Positions 10,580 to 20,070 of a stretch of DNA of 64,000 bases are shown one piece after another. Source of the stretch: Apium graveolens (lineage: Eukaryota; Streptophyta; Magnoliopsida; Apiales; Apiaceae); NCBI RefSeq assembly GCF_009905375.1, contig NC_133647.1, positions 8,625,004-8,689,003 of the forward strand, written 5' to 3'. Numbering within the stretch: the stretch's first letter is position 1; each line of letters begins with the position of its first letter. Under the pieces are notes generated by a model. That model had not been told where the DNA came from. It saw only the letters and a list, made by a program, of their open reading frames with translations, and did no database searches. Position numbers and translations under genes: made by a program.

Positions 10580-11635
10580 GAAATTTGAATAATAATGTTA
10601 TTCCTTCTGTTAACTGTATTGAATCCTCGAGTATATGGCATGCTAGACTAGGTCATTTAAACTTTGGTCCTCTTTAAGAACATGATGAACTTAGAGTTGA
10701 TTCCAAAACATACTATATAAAAAAATTCTAAATGTTAAGTATGTGTGTCTGCAAAATAAATAAGGAAACCTTTTCATAACATTGTTAGGGATTCAGACTT
10801 GTTAGATTTAGTACACACTGATATTTGTGAATTTGGTGGTGTGTTGACCAAGGACCAGTTTAGATACTTCATTACTTTTATAGATGATAGTAGTAGATAC
10901 GGTTATGTTTATTTACTTAGACATAAGGATGAAGCACTTAGTAAATTCATTATATATAAAACTGAAGTAGAAAAACAAACTAGTAAGTTACTTAAAAGGT
11001 TGAGATCTGAAAGAGGTGGTGAGTATACGAGTAATGCTTTTAATGAATTTTGTGCAAACAATTGTATAATTCATGAAGTTACTACACCATACACACCTGA
11101 GTATAATGGGGTTGCTGAGCGAAAGAACATAATATTTAAAGATATGATTAATAGTATGCTTATTAATTTTGGGTTGCCTAAATACATGTGGGGAGAGGCT
11201 CTAAATACGGCTTGCCATATTTTGAATAGAGTCCCTCTGAAATACATGGATAAAACACCCTTGGAGTTATGGAAAGGCGGGATGACTAGTCTTAAGTATC
11301 TTCGTGTGTGGGGGTGCCTTGCTAAGGTGCTTGTTCTTGAACACAAGAGAAAGAAACTAGGTCCAAAGACTGTTGACTGTATCTTTCCGGGCTATCTTGA
11401 AACCACTACAACTATGAGATTTTTAGTGTTAAAATCTGACATAGATGGTATAGTGGTAAACACGATAGTTGAACTTCGAGATGCGGCATTCTTTGAGGAT
11501 GTCTACCCTATGAAGACTGGAATACCTGAAACGACTTCTGAGGAAGATCCTACTCACACATCAAGTTCTATTCCTGATTATGTGGAAAAGATGACAAATG
11601 TGGGGGCGGAACCTAGTAGTAGCTATTCCTAAGGA
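10580..11635 (+). pseudogene. Copia integrase (7.8-kb element)
   Basis: The pre-integrase zinc module begins with WHARLGHLNFG near 10639 and is full of stops until about 10795. The catalytic core is open from 10799 to 11632. Expected acidic residues: D in VHTDICEF is present. The second D is replaced by E in RSERGGEY (copia integrases normally read SDRGGEY). E in GVAERKN is present. The C-terminal region ends in the acidic linker EEDPTHTSSS before RT. The D-to-E change at a metal-binding position would be expected to impair activity. Confidence 0.85.
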
Positions 11636-11639
11636 ACTA

Positions 11640-11948
11640 GAGGAACCAAGGAGAAGTAAGCGTGCAAAGGTAGTCAAGGATTTTGGAGGTGATTTTATCA
11701 CTTACAATATCGAGGACGAACCTTTAACTTTCCGACAAGCTATGGATTCTTCTGAGTCAAGGCACTGGAAGGGCGCTGTAAAGAGTGAAATTGACTCTAT
11801 TATTTCTAATGGAACATGGGAGTTGGTTGATCTCCCTCCTGGGTGTTCTACTATTGGGTGCAAATGGGTCTTTAAAAGGAAGTTGAACCCTGACGGCTCA
11901 ATAGACAAGTACAAAGCTAGACTGGTAGCTAAGGGTTTTAAGCAAAAT
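11640..11948 (+). pseudogene. Copia reverse transcriptase, N-terminal fragment
   Basis: The linker and first fingers region of RT are recognisable: SRHWKGAVKSEIDSIISNGT, then GCKWVFKRKLNPDGSID and [11 protein letters not shown]. The polymerase frame stops being RT exactly after GFKQ, where sequence copied from the gag region of the same element begins. The palm with the YVDD centre is therefore missing. Confidence 0.85.
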
Positions 11949-12101
11949 GTGATGAGTGTGATTAAAAAATTCCCGAAGTCTTGGGAAGAGTTCTCTCTCT
12001 CCCTGAAAAGACAGAAAGGAGAGATCACCTGGACCAATCTTATGCTGGACATCTCGGTGAAAGAACAACACAAGTCCAAACAGGGACATGTGATGCCAAC
12101 T
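11949..12101 (+). repeat. Second copy of a 153-bp gag segment fused to RT
   Basis: 11949-12101 repeats 9732-9884 over the same length (153 bp) with about 11 differences counted by eye, so roughly 93% identical. It is in frame with the RT fragment on its left and stays open into the Harbinger-derived DNA on its right. The arrangement looks like template switching or microhomology-mediated joining. Confidence 0.9.
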
Positions 12102-12123
12102 TTCTTGTCCAAGCGGGTGGGGA

Positions 12124-12447
12124 GGGGCTTATAGTGGTCGAAAAGGACGACCTACTATTATTCTAGAGGCAGTCGCTTCCTATGACACTTGGATCTGGCA
12201 CGCTTTTTTTGGTGTGCCTGGAGTACAAAATGATATTAATGTTCTAGGCCAGTCTCCTGTATTTGATAAAGTCATCGCAGAAAATAGTCCAACGGTGGTG
12301 TTTCACATTAATGGGAAAAGATACAACAATGCGTATTATCTCGGTGATGGAATTTATCCGAGGTATTCAACATTTGTAAAAACTATATCAAATCCTGCCA
12401 CTCAGTCACAAAAATTTATAATTTTTTTTGTTACAAATGAATATTGA
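12124..12447 (+). pseudogene. PIF/Harbinger transposase fragment
   Basis: The frame GRPTIILEAVASYDTWIWHA, then FFGVPGVQNDINVL, and later YYLGDGIYPRYSTFVKTIS matches the central part of plant Harbinger transposases of the DDE superfamily. The IWHAFFGVPG and NDINVL boxes and the LGDGIYP box, which carries the middle catalytic D, are visible. The N-terminal part with the first D and the C-terminal part with the final E are missing. The fragment follows the copia chimera without a gap and ends at a stop in AT-rich DNA. Confidence 0.88.
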
Positions 12448-13037
12448 GTATGCAACTATTTGAATATCTTGAATAGAATTAAATCAACATAGTCAACATA
12501 ATTAATTACATATTTGGCCGATTCCGCTTCTACGGTACTCTTACAAATATTTTAGAAGATAGTAAAATCATAAAATTTAGAAAAATACCGTTTTTGATAA
12601 TTTTTTCATTTTATACATTTTTTTAGCACAATTTTGTCATTCATTTTGATAAGAGTAGATATTATTATTAGGAATTGAAACTAATCAATTTAACTATCGA
12701 TTTGGGATCATCAGAAAGAAAAATTAATTGAAGTAAAATCGGAAGTATTTTATTGTTAAAATATTATTTAATATATTATTATAATTATGTTAGTTATTTA
12801 TAAACAAATATATATATATATTTATTATATTATAATTTTTATAAATACTCATATTTAGATGAATATAATGTTGTAATTTTAATAAATTATTATATATACC
12901 CCAATAGAAAAACTTATAGCTAAAATTATAACGATCAAGTGATTAACCAATTGAAGGAACTTTTCCTCATGATTCAAAAACCCCTAAAATTTCCTAAACC
13001 CCCAAAACCATAAACCCCAGTTCCCCAAAACCCTACC
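12448..13037. other. AT-rich intergenic DNA upstream of the mTERF gene
   Basis: About 590 bp with no coding signal. It is very AT-rich with runs such as TATATATATATATTTATTA near 12810. The last 100 bp before the mTERF start codon should hold its promoter and leader, but I see no confident TATA box. Confidence 0.6.
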
Positions 13038-14726
13038 ATGCAATTAGCCTATTTTGCTTCATTTTCCCGCCATTTCTCCACTTCAATCACTACCCAACTT
13101 CCAAAACTCAAGAAACTCACCAAGATTCCATACAAATATAGATACAGAGCAATCCAACTAGCCCAAAAAGAAGTCACTGAGTATCTCCACACCACCAATA
13201 ACTTGCAATTCACTTATGCTGAACTTATAAGCCAAAATTCAATCTTTTCACTCTCTGCATTGATGGCCAAAGTGGACTACTCTTTTTTGGAGTTTTCGAG
13301 TAATTTGCAGAGGTACTTAAGCTACTACCCTATTAATGAATTTGAGTTTTTTTATGAAAGTATTGGTATAAGTTATGATGAGATTAATGGGTTTTTGCCA
13401 CGTGGAAAATTCTTTCTTAGTGAAGATTTTAGTAGTTATGATGTTGCTTGTGCACTTTGGGAATTTGGGTTTCCTTGGGAGAAGTTGGGAGTTTTGTGTA
13501 AAGAAAAAGATTCGGTTTTTACGAGAAGTGTGAGTGAGGTTAATGAGTGTCTTTTGAGGTTTAAGGAGTATGAGTTTGATGGTATTATGATAATTGGTGT
13601 TTGTTTAGCTTTCCCTTTTGTGTTTAGGAGGGAATGTGAGCTGCGCGGTGAAGTTGAGGCGTTGTTTGATGTTTTGAGAACTGTTTTTCTTGATTATGAG
13701 TTGGTTAAGTTTGTTGATGGTAATGTGGATGCTTGGTTTGACGTTTGTAGGAAAATTCGGGTTTTTTATGATTTGGGTTGTGCAAGGGGTAATATGGGTG
13801 AATTGCTTGGTAGAAGCAAGAATGTTTTGCTAGAGTACACGGAAGAGATGTTGGTTAAAAAAGTTGAGTTCTTTAGGAAGCTAGATGTTCCCAAGGAGGA
13901 AATAGGGCTTTTTCTTTTGTCGAAAACGGATGTATTTGAATTTGATCTTGAGAGTCGCTGCTTTTCAGTAGTTGGAATTTTGAAGTATTTTGGACTGGAA
14001 ATAGAGAAATTAAAATCGATTAAGAAAAATTACCCTTATGTTTTGGGTAGAAATAAAATAGCCAATTTGCCTCATGTAGTGAGATCATTGGGTCTTAATG
14101 AATGGTTCTTTGATAGGATGACAAATGGAGACCATAATCTTTTGGGTACGTATGTTATTGGTAGTCCTGATGAAGATCTGGATACGTGTTATACTGAATA
14201 CTTAATAAAAATCGACTCTTTAAGATTACCAGCTCACGCACTTTGTAAGTTGAATTTCCTGCATAGTATTGGGTTCGGAGAAACTAAGTTAACCACTAAA
14301 GCATTGACTACTATGAATGGTTCTAGTGCCAAGTTGCAGGATCGGTTTAATTTTCTTCTTAGTTGTGGGATTGCATTTCCAAACCTCTGTAAAATGATTT
14401 TCCGAAGACCAAAGATTCTAGACCAAAAGATAGAATTATTAGACCAGAAAGTGAAGTACTTTTGCGGTGACATGGGTTATTCTTTGCAGTCACTTGACGA
14501 GTTCCCAGCCTTTTTGAATTACGATCTGGATACACGAATCAAACCTAGATATAGATTCCATATGTGGCTTATTGAAAATAATTTGTGTAAGAAAAAGTAT
14601 GCTTTTACGAACATAATATCCAGTAGTGAGAAACGTTTTATTGCTCTAATTTATCGCATGCACCCTGCTGCTCCGAAAAAGTGGTTAGCGAGTTTCTATA
14701 AAAACCCTGGTGATTCAATTTTGTAA
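13038..14726 (+). CDS. Mitochondrial transcription termination factor (mTERF) family protein
   Basis: mTERF proteins are helical-repeat nucleic-acid-binding proteins that act in mitochondria or plastids on transcription, splicing or ribosome assembly. This single-exon gene encodes 562 residues. Residues 1-30 (MQLAYFASFSRHFSTSITTQ and onward) are rich in S, T and R and lack acids, as in a mitochondrial targeting peptide. mTERF-type helical repeats are visible around residues 270-310 (FFRKLDVPKEEIGLFLLSK), 340-360, 436-462 (FNFLLSCGIAFPNLCKMIF) and 474-510. The C-terminal region (PRYRFHMWLIENNLC ... HPAAPKKWL) resembles the MTEF18/SHOT1-type subgroup as I remember it, but that is not certain. 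The frame is complete and codon use looks like host genes. No neighbour suggests co-regulation. Confidence 0.88.
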   Translation: MQLAYFASFSRHFSTSITTQLPKLKKLTKIPYKYRYRAIQLAQKEVTEYLHTTNNLQFTYAELISQNSIFSLSALMAKVDYSFLEFSSNLQRYLSYYPINEFEFFYESIGISYDEINGFLPRGKFFLSEDFSSYDVACALWEFGFPWEKLGVLCKEKDSVFTRSVSEVNECLLRFKEYEFDGIMIIGVCLAFPFVFRRECELRGEVEALFDVLRTVFLDYELVKFVDGNVDAWFDVCRKIRVFYDLGCARGNMGELLGRSKNVLLEYTEEMLVKKVEFFRKLDVPKEEIGLFLLSKTDVFEFDLESRCFSVVGILKYFGLEIEKLKSIKKNYPYVLGRNKIANLPHVVRSLGLNEWFFDRMTNGDHNLLGTYVIGSPDEDLDTCYTEYLIKIDSLRLPAHALCKLNFLHSIGFGETKLTTKALTTMNGSSAKLQDRFNFLLSCGIAFPNLCKMIFRRPKILDQKIELLDQKVKYFCGDMGYSLQSLDEFPAFLNYDLDTRIKPRYRFHMWLIENNLCKKKYAFTNIISSSEKRFIALIYRMHPAAPKKWLASFYKNPGDSIL

Positions 14727-15335
14727 ATGCAGACATGTACATAAGTATAGCCTCTATTTTGGCAAAAAAGGTAAACCGATTTGTGCAGTTAAATATTTCC
14801 AGCAGCATTGCTAATTGCTATGTACTGAGCATGAGCTTCTTAACTTGTTTTGTTAAAGATCACTGACCAATTACTTTTGGCAATGTTATAGGATTATTTC
14901 AAGACCTGTTCTCCAGGTATAGCTATGTATGCAGGTGTATCATATATTAATATGTTGTATGGTCTCCTATATCTCTGGGTTCTGACTTCTGACCAAGATA
15001 ATTACTTGGCCATTATCCCTCCTGGAGTAAGATTTGAGAAATATATTCTCATGTGCATATATTTATTAGTTGGTCTCTAATTTTTTACAGAAAGCATCAG
15101 GATATTAATGTTTGGAAATTTAGCAGATACTTTCCGCAACTATATACAACTTGCTGTTTTATATCTAAGATTCATAGTTTAGCCAGAACTGTTGAACCAC
15201 TATATATCTCTCAAAAGGAAAGCTCGCAACCATGCTAATATGCTTTAAAAGTTTATCTAGAGGATGCTTAATTTAGAAGGTTATAATGCCGGCTGGTAAG
15301 AAAATTATGAAGGGCTCACATACACTAATTTGCAG
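14727..15335. other. Intergenic region between mTERF gene and kinase pseudogene
   Basis: It holds the probable mTERF 3' UTR and AT-rich DNA. No coding signal is seen before the kinase-like exon that begins after TTTGCAG at 15335. The 5' exons of a receptor kinase (lectin, PAN, membrane segment) are not recognisable here. Confidence 0.6.
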
Positions 15336-16435
15336 GGGATTTTGGAAGAGGGACAAGAAATAGCTGTCTAGAGGCTCTCGCAGGATTCAAGACAGGGAGT
15401 AAACAAATTCATGAATGAAGTTTGGGTGCTACATTTAGGAGGGGGAAAAGCTATTGATCTACGAATATTTGCCTAACAAAATCAAAGTTAAAGCAGCCAA
15501 ATTGTTCCCCAGAAAACAGTTCCTAAATGGTAAGTGAACAGATAAAAATATGAGCCAGTCATCAAACTTGCCATAGAGGTACAACATTATTGTTGGTATT
15601 GCAAGGAGGCTACTCTATCTTCACCAGGATTCCAGACTAAAAATTACCGACAGAGATCTCAAAGCCAGCAATATTTTACTAGCTCATGAAATGGACCCGA
15701 AAAATATCAGACTTTCTTTTGGCTAGAACTTTTGGAGAGATTGAAACTCCAGTGTACAACAAGAGTGGTTGGTCACAGTAAGAGTTCCTGCAACTTTACA
15801 ATAATGTTTTTAGCATTACATTGCAAAGTTATTTTTTCGTTAGAAAACTTTAACCGACAGTCCACAGCATAACCGATACATTTCATTAATTTTTCCCATG
15901 TAGCCGATACATGTCTCCGGAGTATGCCTTTGATGGACTGTTCTCAGTTAAGTCTGATCCCTATAGCTTCGGTGTATCACTTCTAGAGGTAATAGCAGGG
16001 AGGGGGAAGAGAAACAGAGGTTTTGTTCATCCAGATCATGACCTGAATCTTATTGGACATGCAAGTAAAATGTGTGTGTGTGTGTGCGCAATATAAGGTC
16101 TTATTTTTCCGGTCTTGAGATTTTAACAATTGACTTGAACTAATATTTTAGGTATGGAGAAGGTAATATTTTGGAAGAAGTTGATAGCGTGATATTGGAG
16201 TGTCAAGTAATCAACATGTGTATTTCGAGTTATTCAAATTAGGTTATTCTGCATACATGCATATCCGGAAGACAGGCTAAACATGTCACCGACGATCGTG
16301 AGGGATGATGCATTGCCTATTCCTAAACAGCCTAGGCTTTTCTTGAAAGAAGGAACTGTCCTGCAACAGGCTCTTCACCAAAAACCTCTACCATATCACC
16401 CCAGCAAAGTCACATTTCCAAAGTACCAGAACTAG
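15336..16435 (+). pseudogene. G-type lectin S-receptor-like kinase, kinase-domain pseudogene
   Basis: These receptor kinases sit in the plasma membrane; only part of the cytosolic kinase domain remains. In order: ILEEGQEIAV (subdomain II, the Lys codon now a stop), RLSQDSRQGVNKFMNEV, a YEYLPN-like stretch, [20 protein letters not shown] with D in place of the usual H of HRD, then LKASNILL. An intron (15778-15903, GTAAGA...TAG) is followed by [20 protein letters not shown] and [14 protein letters not shown] second intron (16065-16151) is followed by YGEGNILEEVDSVILE. The C-terminal end is PEDRLNMSPTIVRDDALPIP and QPRLFLKEG. Frameshifts and stops occur throughout, and the extracellular and membrane parts are absent. 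The exon-intron structure shows it descends from a genomic copy and not a retrocopy. Confidence 0.9.
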
Positions 16436-17841
16436 TCAATTTTTTGTTAGGCTCCAGAAATTTTTTGGAATCTACGCAATCATCCAAATCCAAAATACTA
16501 ATAAATGTCTTCTGCAATGCTTTCAAATGGAGTATGGTAAGGACACTCGTAGTAACTTTACTTCACATCCTTATTTTGCTTTGGATCAAGGTGGAATTCA
16601 GACCTTCATGGATGAACCTGAACTTGAAAAGGGTAAAGAAATATCACAAGGACTGCCTAATGCAACTCCTCCGAGTCTAATGCTCTTAGATGCATCGACC
16701 TTTTATCACTTCCGCCATTCCCTCCTCATCAACTTATACAAAATCCACATGTCTTTATGTTGCAGGTAGAACAACGCAACTCCTTTTTATTTAGCGCTAC
16801 TCAACCAAACAGCAAGATTGCAGAATGGTTAAGCCCTAAAAGCAGTGGCTATGCTGTCACTGATTAAATGCTACCGTTTAATGTCTGGACTCATTATATT
16901 TCATGCAAAACAGGGGATTTTAGTCTTTACCATCTCTTCAATACTTCTCAAAACTGGAGCGGTTGCCTGAAAATTTAAGAAAGATGCAACGGTTAGATGC
17001 AGAGTTAGATGAAGACTAGCGATCTGGACTATTTATGAAATTGATTTAATCTAGCCTCGAGTGGGACTGTTGACCTGGAACTTGGAAGTGCGGGGAAGGA
17101 CATGCATTATGATACCACAATAATTTTGTTATTGGAAGTTTTGTAGGATCGTAAACGAACCGAGTCATTCTAAGTTTGAGTGGCTTGTCAATAGGGATTT
17201 CCAATGTTAAGTGCAGTTGTATAAACGATATGACATCGTCCGAGAAGAATTATTGGCTACTACTCTGCTAGGCTGTGCCACTAATGAGAAGTTGAAAATC
17301 AGAGACACGGTTATAAATTTGTGTCCCTGACAATTATTTGTTTGGTTTAAATTCATTCATTTTAACAATTTCATCTGGCTTAATGCATCAGCAGAGTGAT
17401 CTTTTAACAACATATCTGCTTCTTAATCCACAAAACCTAAAATGCATGCGATGAATCACTTATTTTTAATTATTTTATAGAAATCGGCCGATAATAAATT
17501 ATTGATAAATCGGTCAAAAATAATTAACTGATTTTTCAAATCACTGATAAATTATTAAATTTATACCAATTTTTTCATCCAATTTTTCTGAAATTGTCCA
17601 ATAAATCACATATTTTTAACTGAACCGATCCTTTCCCATTCCGAAAATCTAAAACCGGCGGCTTTTAGTATTAAAAAAAGACACTTTATTAACACTTACT
17701 TATCCACTAATTCTTCCCCTTGTCATCACTTTCTTCATTCTTTACCTACCCTTAAAAAAAGTTAAACCCAGAATCAGATTTTTACATGTAAATACAATAC
17801 TTACACAACCAAATAAAACCCCATTTTCTTGATCATCAACA
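16436..17841. other. Intergenic DNA with one unassigned open stretch (16527-16769)
   Basis: About 1.4 kb. A plus-strand frame at 16527-16769 reads HPYFALDQGGIQTFMDEPEL and LEKGKEISQGLPNATPPSLM. It looks protein-like in composition, and a CAGGTAG at 16764 could mark an exon end. I do not recognise a family, and it may be a decayed exon. The final 150 bp are AT-rich and carry the likely promoter and leader of the downstream DUF761 gene. Confidence 0.35.
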
Positions 17842-20070
17842 ATGTGTTTAACTTCACACTACTCAACTAAGTCTTACTCACATTTCTTCACTTTCTTGCT
17901 TGTTCTTGTTTTACTTCCATTTGTACCCTCACAACCCCCTCACTTTGTTAAAGATACCATTTTTACTGCATTTTGGGAGCTTATTTATCTTTTTGTAGTT
18001 GGAATTATTGTGTGTTATGGTGTGTTTAGTAGAAAAAATGGTAAAGTTGAGAATGTGAGTAGTGATGTTTCAGCTTCATGTGGGTCTAGAATTTCTTATG
18101 TTAATTCTTTTTTTGATAATGGGGTTGAAAATGCACATGGGTTTTGTGGGAATTTTGGGGAAATATTTGATTTTGATGAGTTTGGAGAGTCTAGAGTTTC
18201 GAGATTGCGAAAAGGGGTTGGAAATGTAGGTGGGTGCGGTGAGAATTTTGGGAAAAGATTTGGTCTTGATGAGTTTGGAGAGTCTAGCGTTTCGAGATTG
18301 CGAAAAGGGGTTGGAAATGCAGATGGGCGTGGTGAGAATTTGGGGGAAAGATGTGATTTTGATGAGATTAGAGAGTCTAGATTTTCAAGATTGCGAAATG
18401 GGGTTCGGAATTTTGATGGGGTTTGTGAGAAAAATGTGGGGAAAGAGGGGAATAGTGAGTGCTTTGTCGGTGAATCTATGGTTTTTGTGGGTAATGGGAA
18501 TTATGAGGTTAAACCTGAAGCAAGGAATGTTTATAGACCCTTGAATTTGCCTGTTAGGAGTTTGAAATCAAGAAATGTGGGCTGTGGTGGTAATTACGAA
18601 GATACAAATCTGGAAGGTGGTGATAAGATTAAGAAAGTGATGTTTAGGGGTCTGGTTCCTATAAATTTGGATGATAAGTTTAGGGAGACTATTGTTTCGT
18701 CCCCGATTCCTTGGGGTTCAAGATCTGGAAGGATGGGTTTAAGGGAAAATGTGGGTAATGTGAAACCTACTTTTGTTGGTAAAGCTGAGTTGGTGCGACC
18801 GGGTTTACCTAATGTAAAGCCTCTCGCTACAGCAGTTCCATCCTCGGAGATGGGAGAGTTTCAAAGGAAGGAAAGACTTCGAGTGTCCTTCCCACCAATT
18901 TCGAAATCATCGCCGGAACAGTTAAAAAGTAAACCCTCATCCAGTGGGTCTAGTTGTCGAAGGTTTAGCACCGAGGTTGCTGTTGAGGAAAATGCTGAAA
19001 ATAACTTGAAGGGCTTTAGTAAAGGTAAAACAGAGGAGGATTTGTTAAACACGGGAGCTGAGGGTGTTGTATCATTGAACTTGGATGTGAAACCTGCAAC
19101 TCTTCTCAACGCACAATCTGTAAGTGGCTCATTTTCTGAGCTGACGCTGGAGAATAAGTCTAAGAATGACCTCAAGGGCTTGCGTAAGGGTAAAAAAGAG
19201 GAGTCAATATGCAAACAAAACATATGCATTGAATCTTCCAAGTTGGATAAGAGACACGCATGTCTTGTTGAGGGAGAACTTCAAAATGGCTCGAGTTCTG
19301 AGATGTGTTGTGAGACAAGTTCAGATCAGAACTTGAAAGGTTCTGAGAAGAATGAAAAAGGGGACTTGTTGAGAAGGGAAAACATGAGCAATGATTTTTG
19401 GAATTTGGATTTGAATAGCGCAAGTCTAGTTGATGGACGATGTAGAACTGCATCATCTTCTGAGATAAATGGCGAGAAAAAGTCTGAAACCATTTCCATG
19501 GATTTTGGTAATCATAAGAAAGAGGACTTGCTGAGAAGAAAAAAGAAAGGAAGCATTGATTCATTAGAACAAGACGTGAAAACTCAAACCACAGTGAAAG
19601 GTTTAACAAGGGGAAAATCTGTTAGAACAAGAAGATCAAATGAAATATCTGTGGAGGTAAAACGAAGTGAAGAGGTTTATTCAAGCCACATAGGTGATAG
19701 GTTTGTCAAGCACTGTGATGAAGATGGAGCAGGAGTACAAAAAAGGTCTGACCGGATAGACGGTCTTAAAAGTGAAGCCGATGAACGCGGTAAAAAGAAT
19801 AGAGATAAACCTTCTGACACAAAAACCTTAGAGTCAAGGAAGAATCAGAATGGAGAAAGACAAAAAAATAGCGCCACTGCTTTAGTAAAGTCCGAAAGTA
19901 TCTTCGCGGACTCTGAGAACTTTCAAGTTATTGCAGACGAAGAGGAACGTAGACCAGGCATTATTGGCGACAATCACATAGAATCTAATGAGGTTGACAA
20001 GAAAGCTGCCGAATTTATAGCCAAGTTCAGAAAGCAGATTAGACTGCAAACAGTTGCATTAAAGAGATAA
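17842..20070 (+). CDS. DUF761-type (cotton fibre expressed protein-like) membrane-anchored protein
   Basis: 742 residues in one exon. Two hydrophobic segments (about residues 15-28 and 44-62) suggest a signal anchor or hairpin in a membrane. The rest is charged, S-, K- and E-rich and probably disordered. The last 26 residues, EVDKKAAEFIAKFRKQIRLQ plus six, match the short C-terminal DUF761 motif found in plant proteins of unknown function. Two levels of internal repeats are visible: three tandem 31-residue units (residues 103-195, each containing an F-E-S-x-V/F-S-R-L-R-K/N-G core) and about four degenerate units of about 54 residues starting near 388, 443 and 497, each opening LKG plus a K-rich run. 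The start is the first ATG after an AT-rich leader. Biochemical role unknown. Confidence 0.85.
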   Translation: MCLTSHYSTKSYSHFFTFLLVLVLLPFVPSQPPHFVKDTIFTAFWELIYLFVVGIIVCYGVFSRKNGKVENVSSDVSASCGSRISYVNSFFDNGVENAHGFCGNFGEIFDFDEFGESRVSRLRKGVGNVGGCGENFGKRFGLDEFGESSVSRLRKGVGNADGRGENLGERCDFDEIRESRFSRLRNGVRNFDGVCEKNVGKEGNSECFVGESMVFVGNGNYEVKPEARNVYRPLNLPVRSLKSRNVGCGGNYEDTNLEGGDKIKKVMFRGLVPINLDDKFRETIVSSPIPWGSRSGRMGLRENVGNVKPTFVGKAELVRPGLPNVKPLATAVPSSEMGEFQRKERLRVSFPPISKSSPEQLKSKPSSSGSSCRRFSTEVAVEENAENNLKGFSKGKTEEDLLNTGAEGVVSLNLDVKPATLLNAQSVSGSFSELTLENKSKNDLKGLRKGKKEESICKQNICIESSKLDKRHACLVEGELQNGSSSEMCCETSSDQNLKGSEKNEKGDLLRRENMSNDFWNLDLNSASLVDGRCRTASSSEINGEKKSETISMDFGNHKKEDLLRRKKKGSIDSLEQDVKTQTTVKGLTRGKSVRTRRSNEISVEVKRSEEVYSSHIGDRFVKHCDEDGAGVQKRSDRIDGLKSEADERGKKNRDKPSDTKTLESRKNQNGERQKNSATALVKSESIFADSENFQVIADEEERRPGIIGDNHIESNEVDKKAAEFIAKFRKQIRLQTVALKR
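18148..18426 (+). repeat. Three tandem 93-bp coding repeats in the DUF761 gene
   Basis: Units 18148-18240, 18241-18333 and 18334-18426 are each exactly 93 bp and encode 31 residues. Units one and two are nearly identical; the third is more diverged. The frame is maintained, so the expansion was tolerated by the protein. Confidence 0.92.

Larger units (their letters stand above)
7845..12123 (+). mobile_element. Decayed Ty1/copia retrotransposon without a recognisable 3' LTR
   Basis: It starts with an LTR (TGTTAAAAAATTAGG at 7845) inside the F-box fragment. Gag, protease, integrase and the N-terminal part of reverse transcriptase follow in the normal copia order. The element then breaks off: RT is joined to a second copy of a gag segment, which is joined to a Harbinger transposase fragment. 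No RT active site, RNase H or 3' LTR is seen before 13 kb. Many stops and frameshifts make it inactive. Confidence 0.85.
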
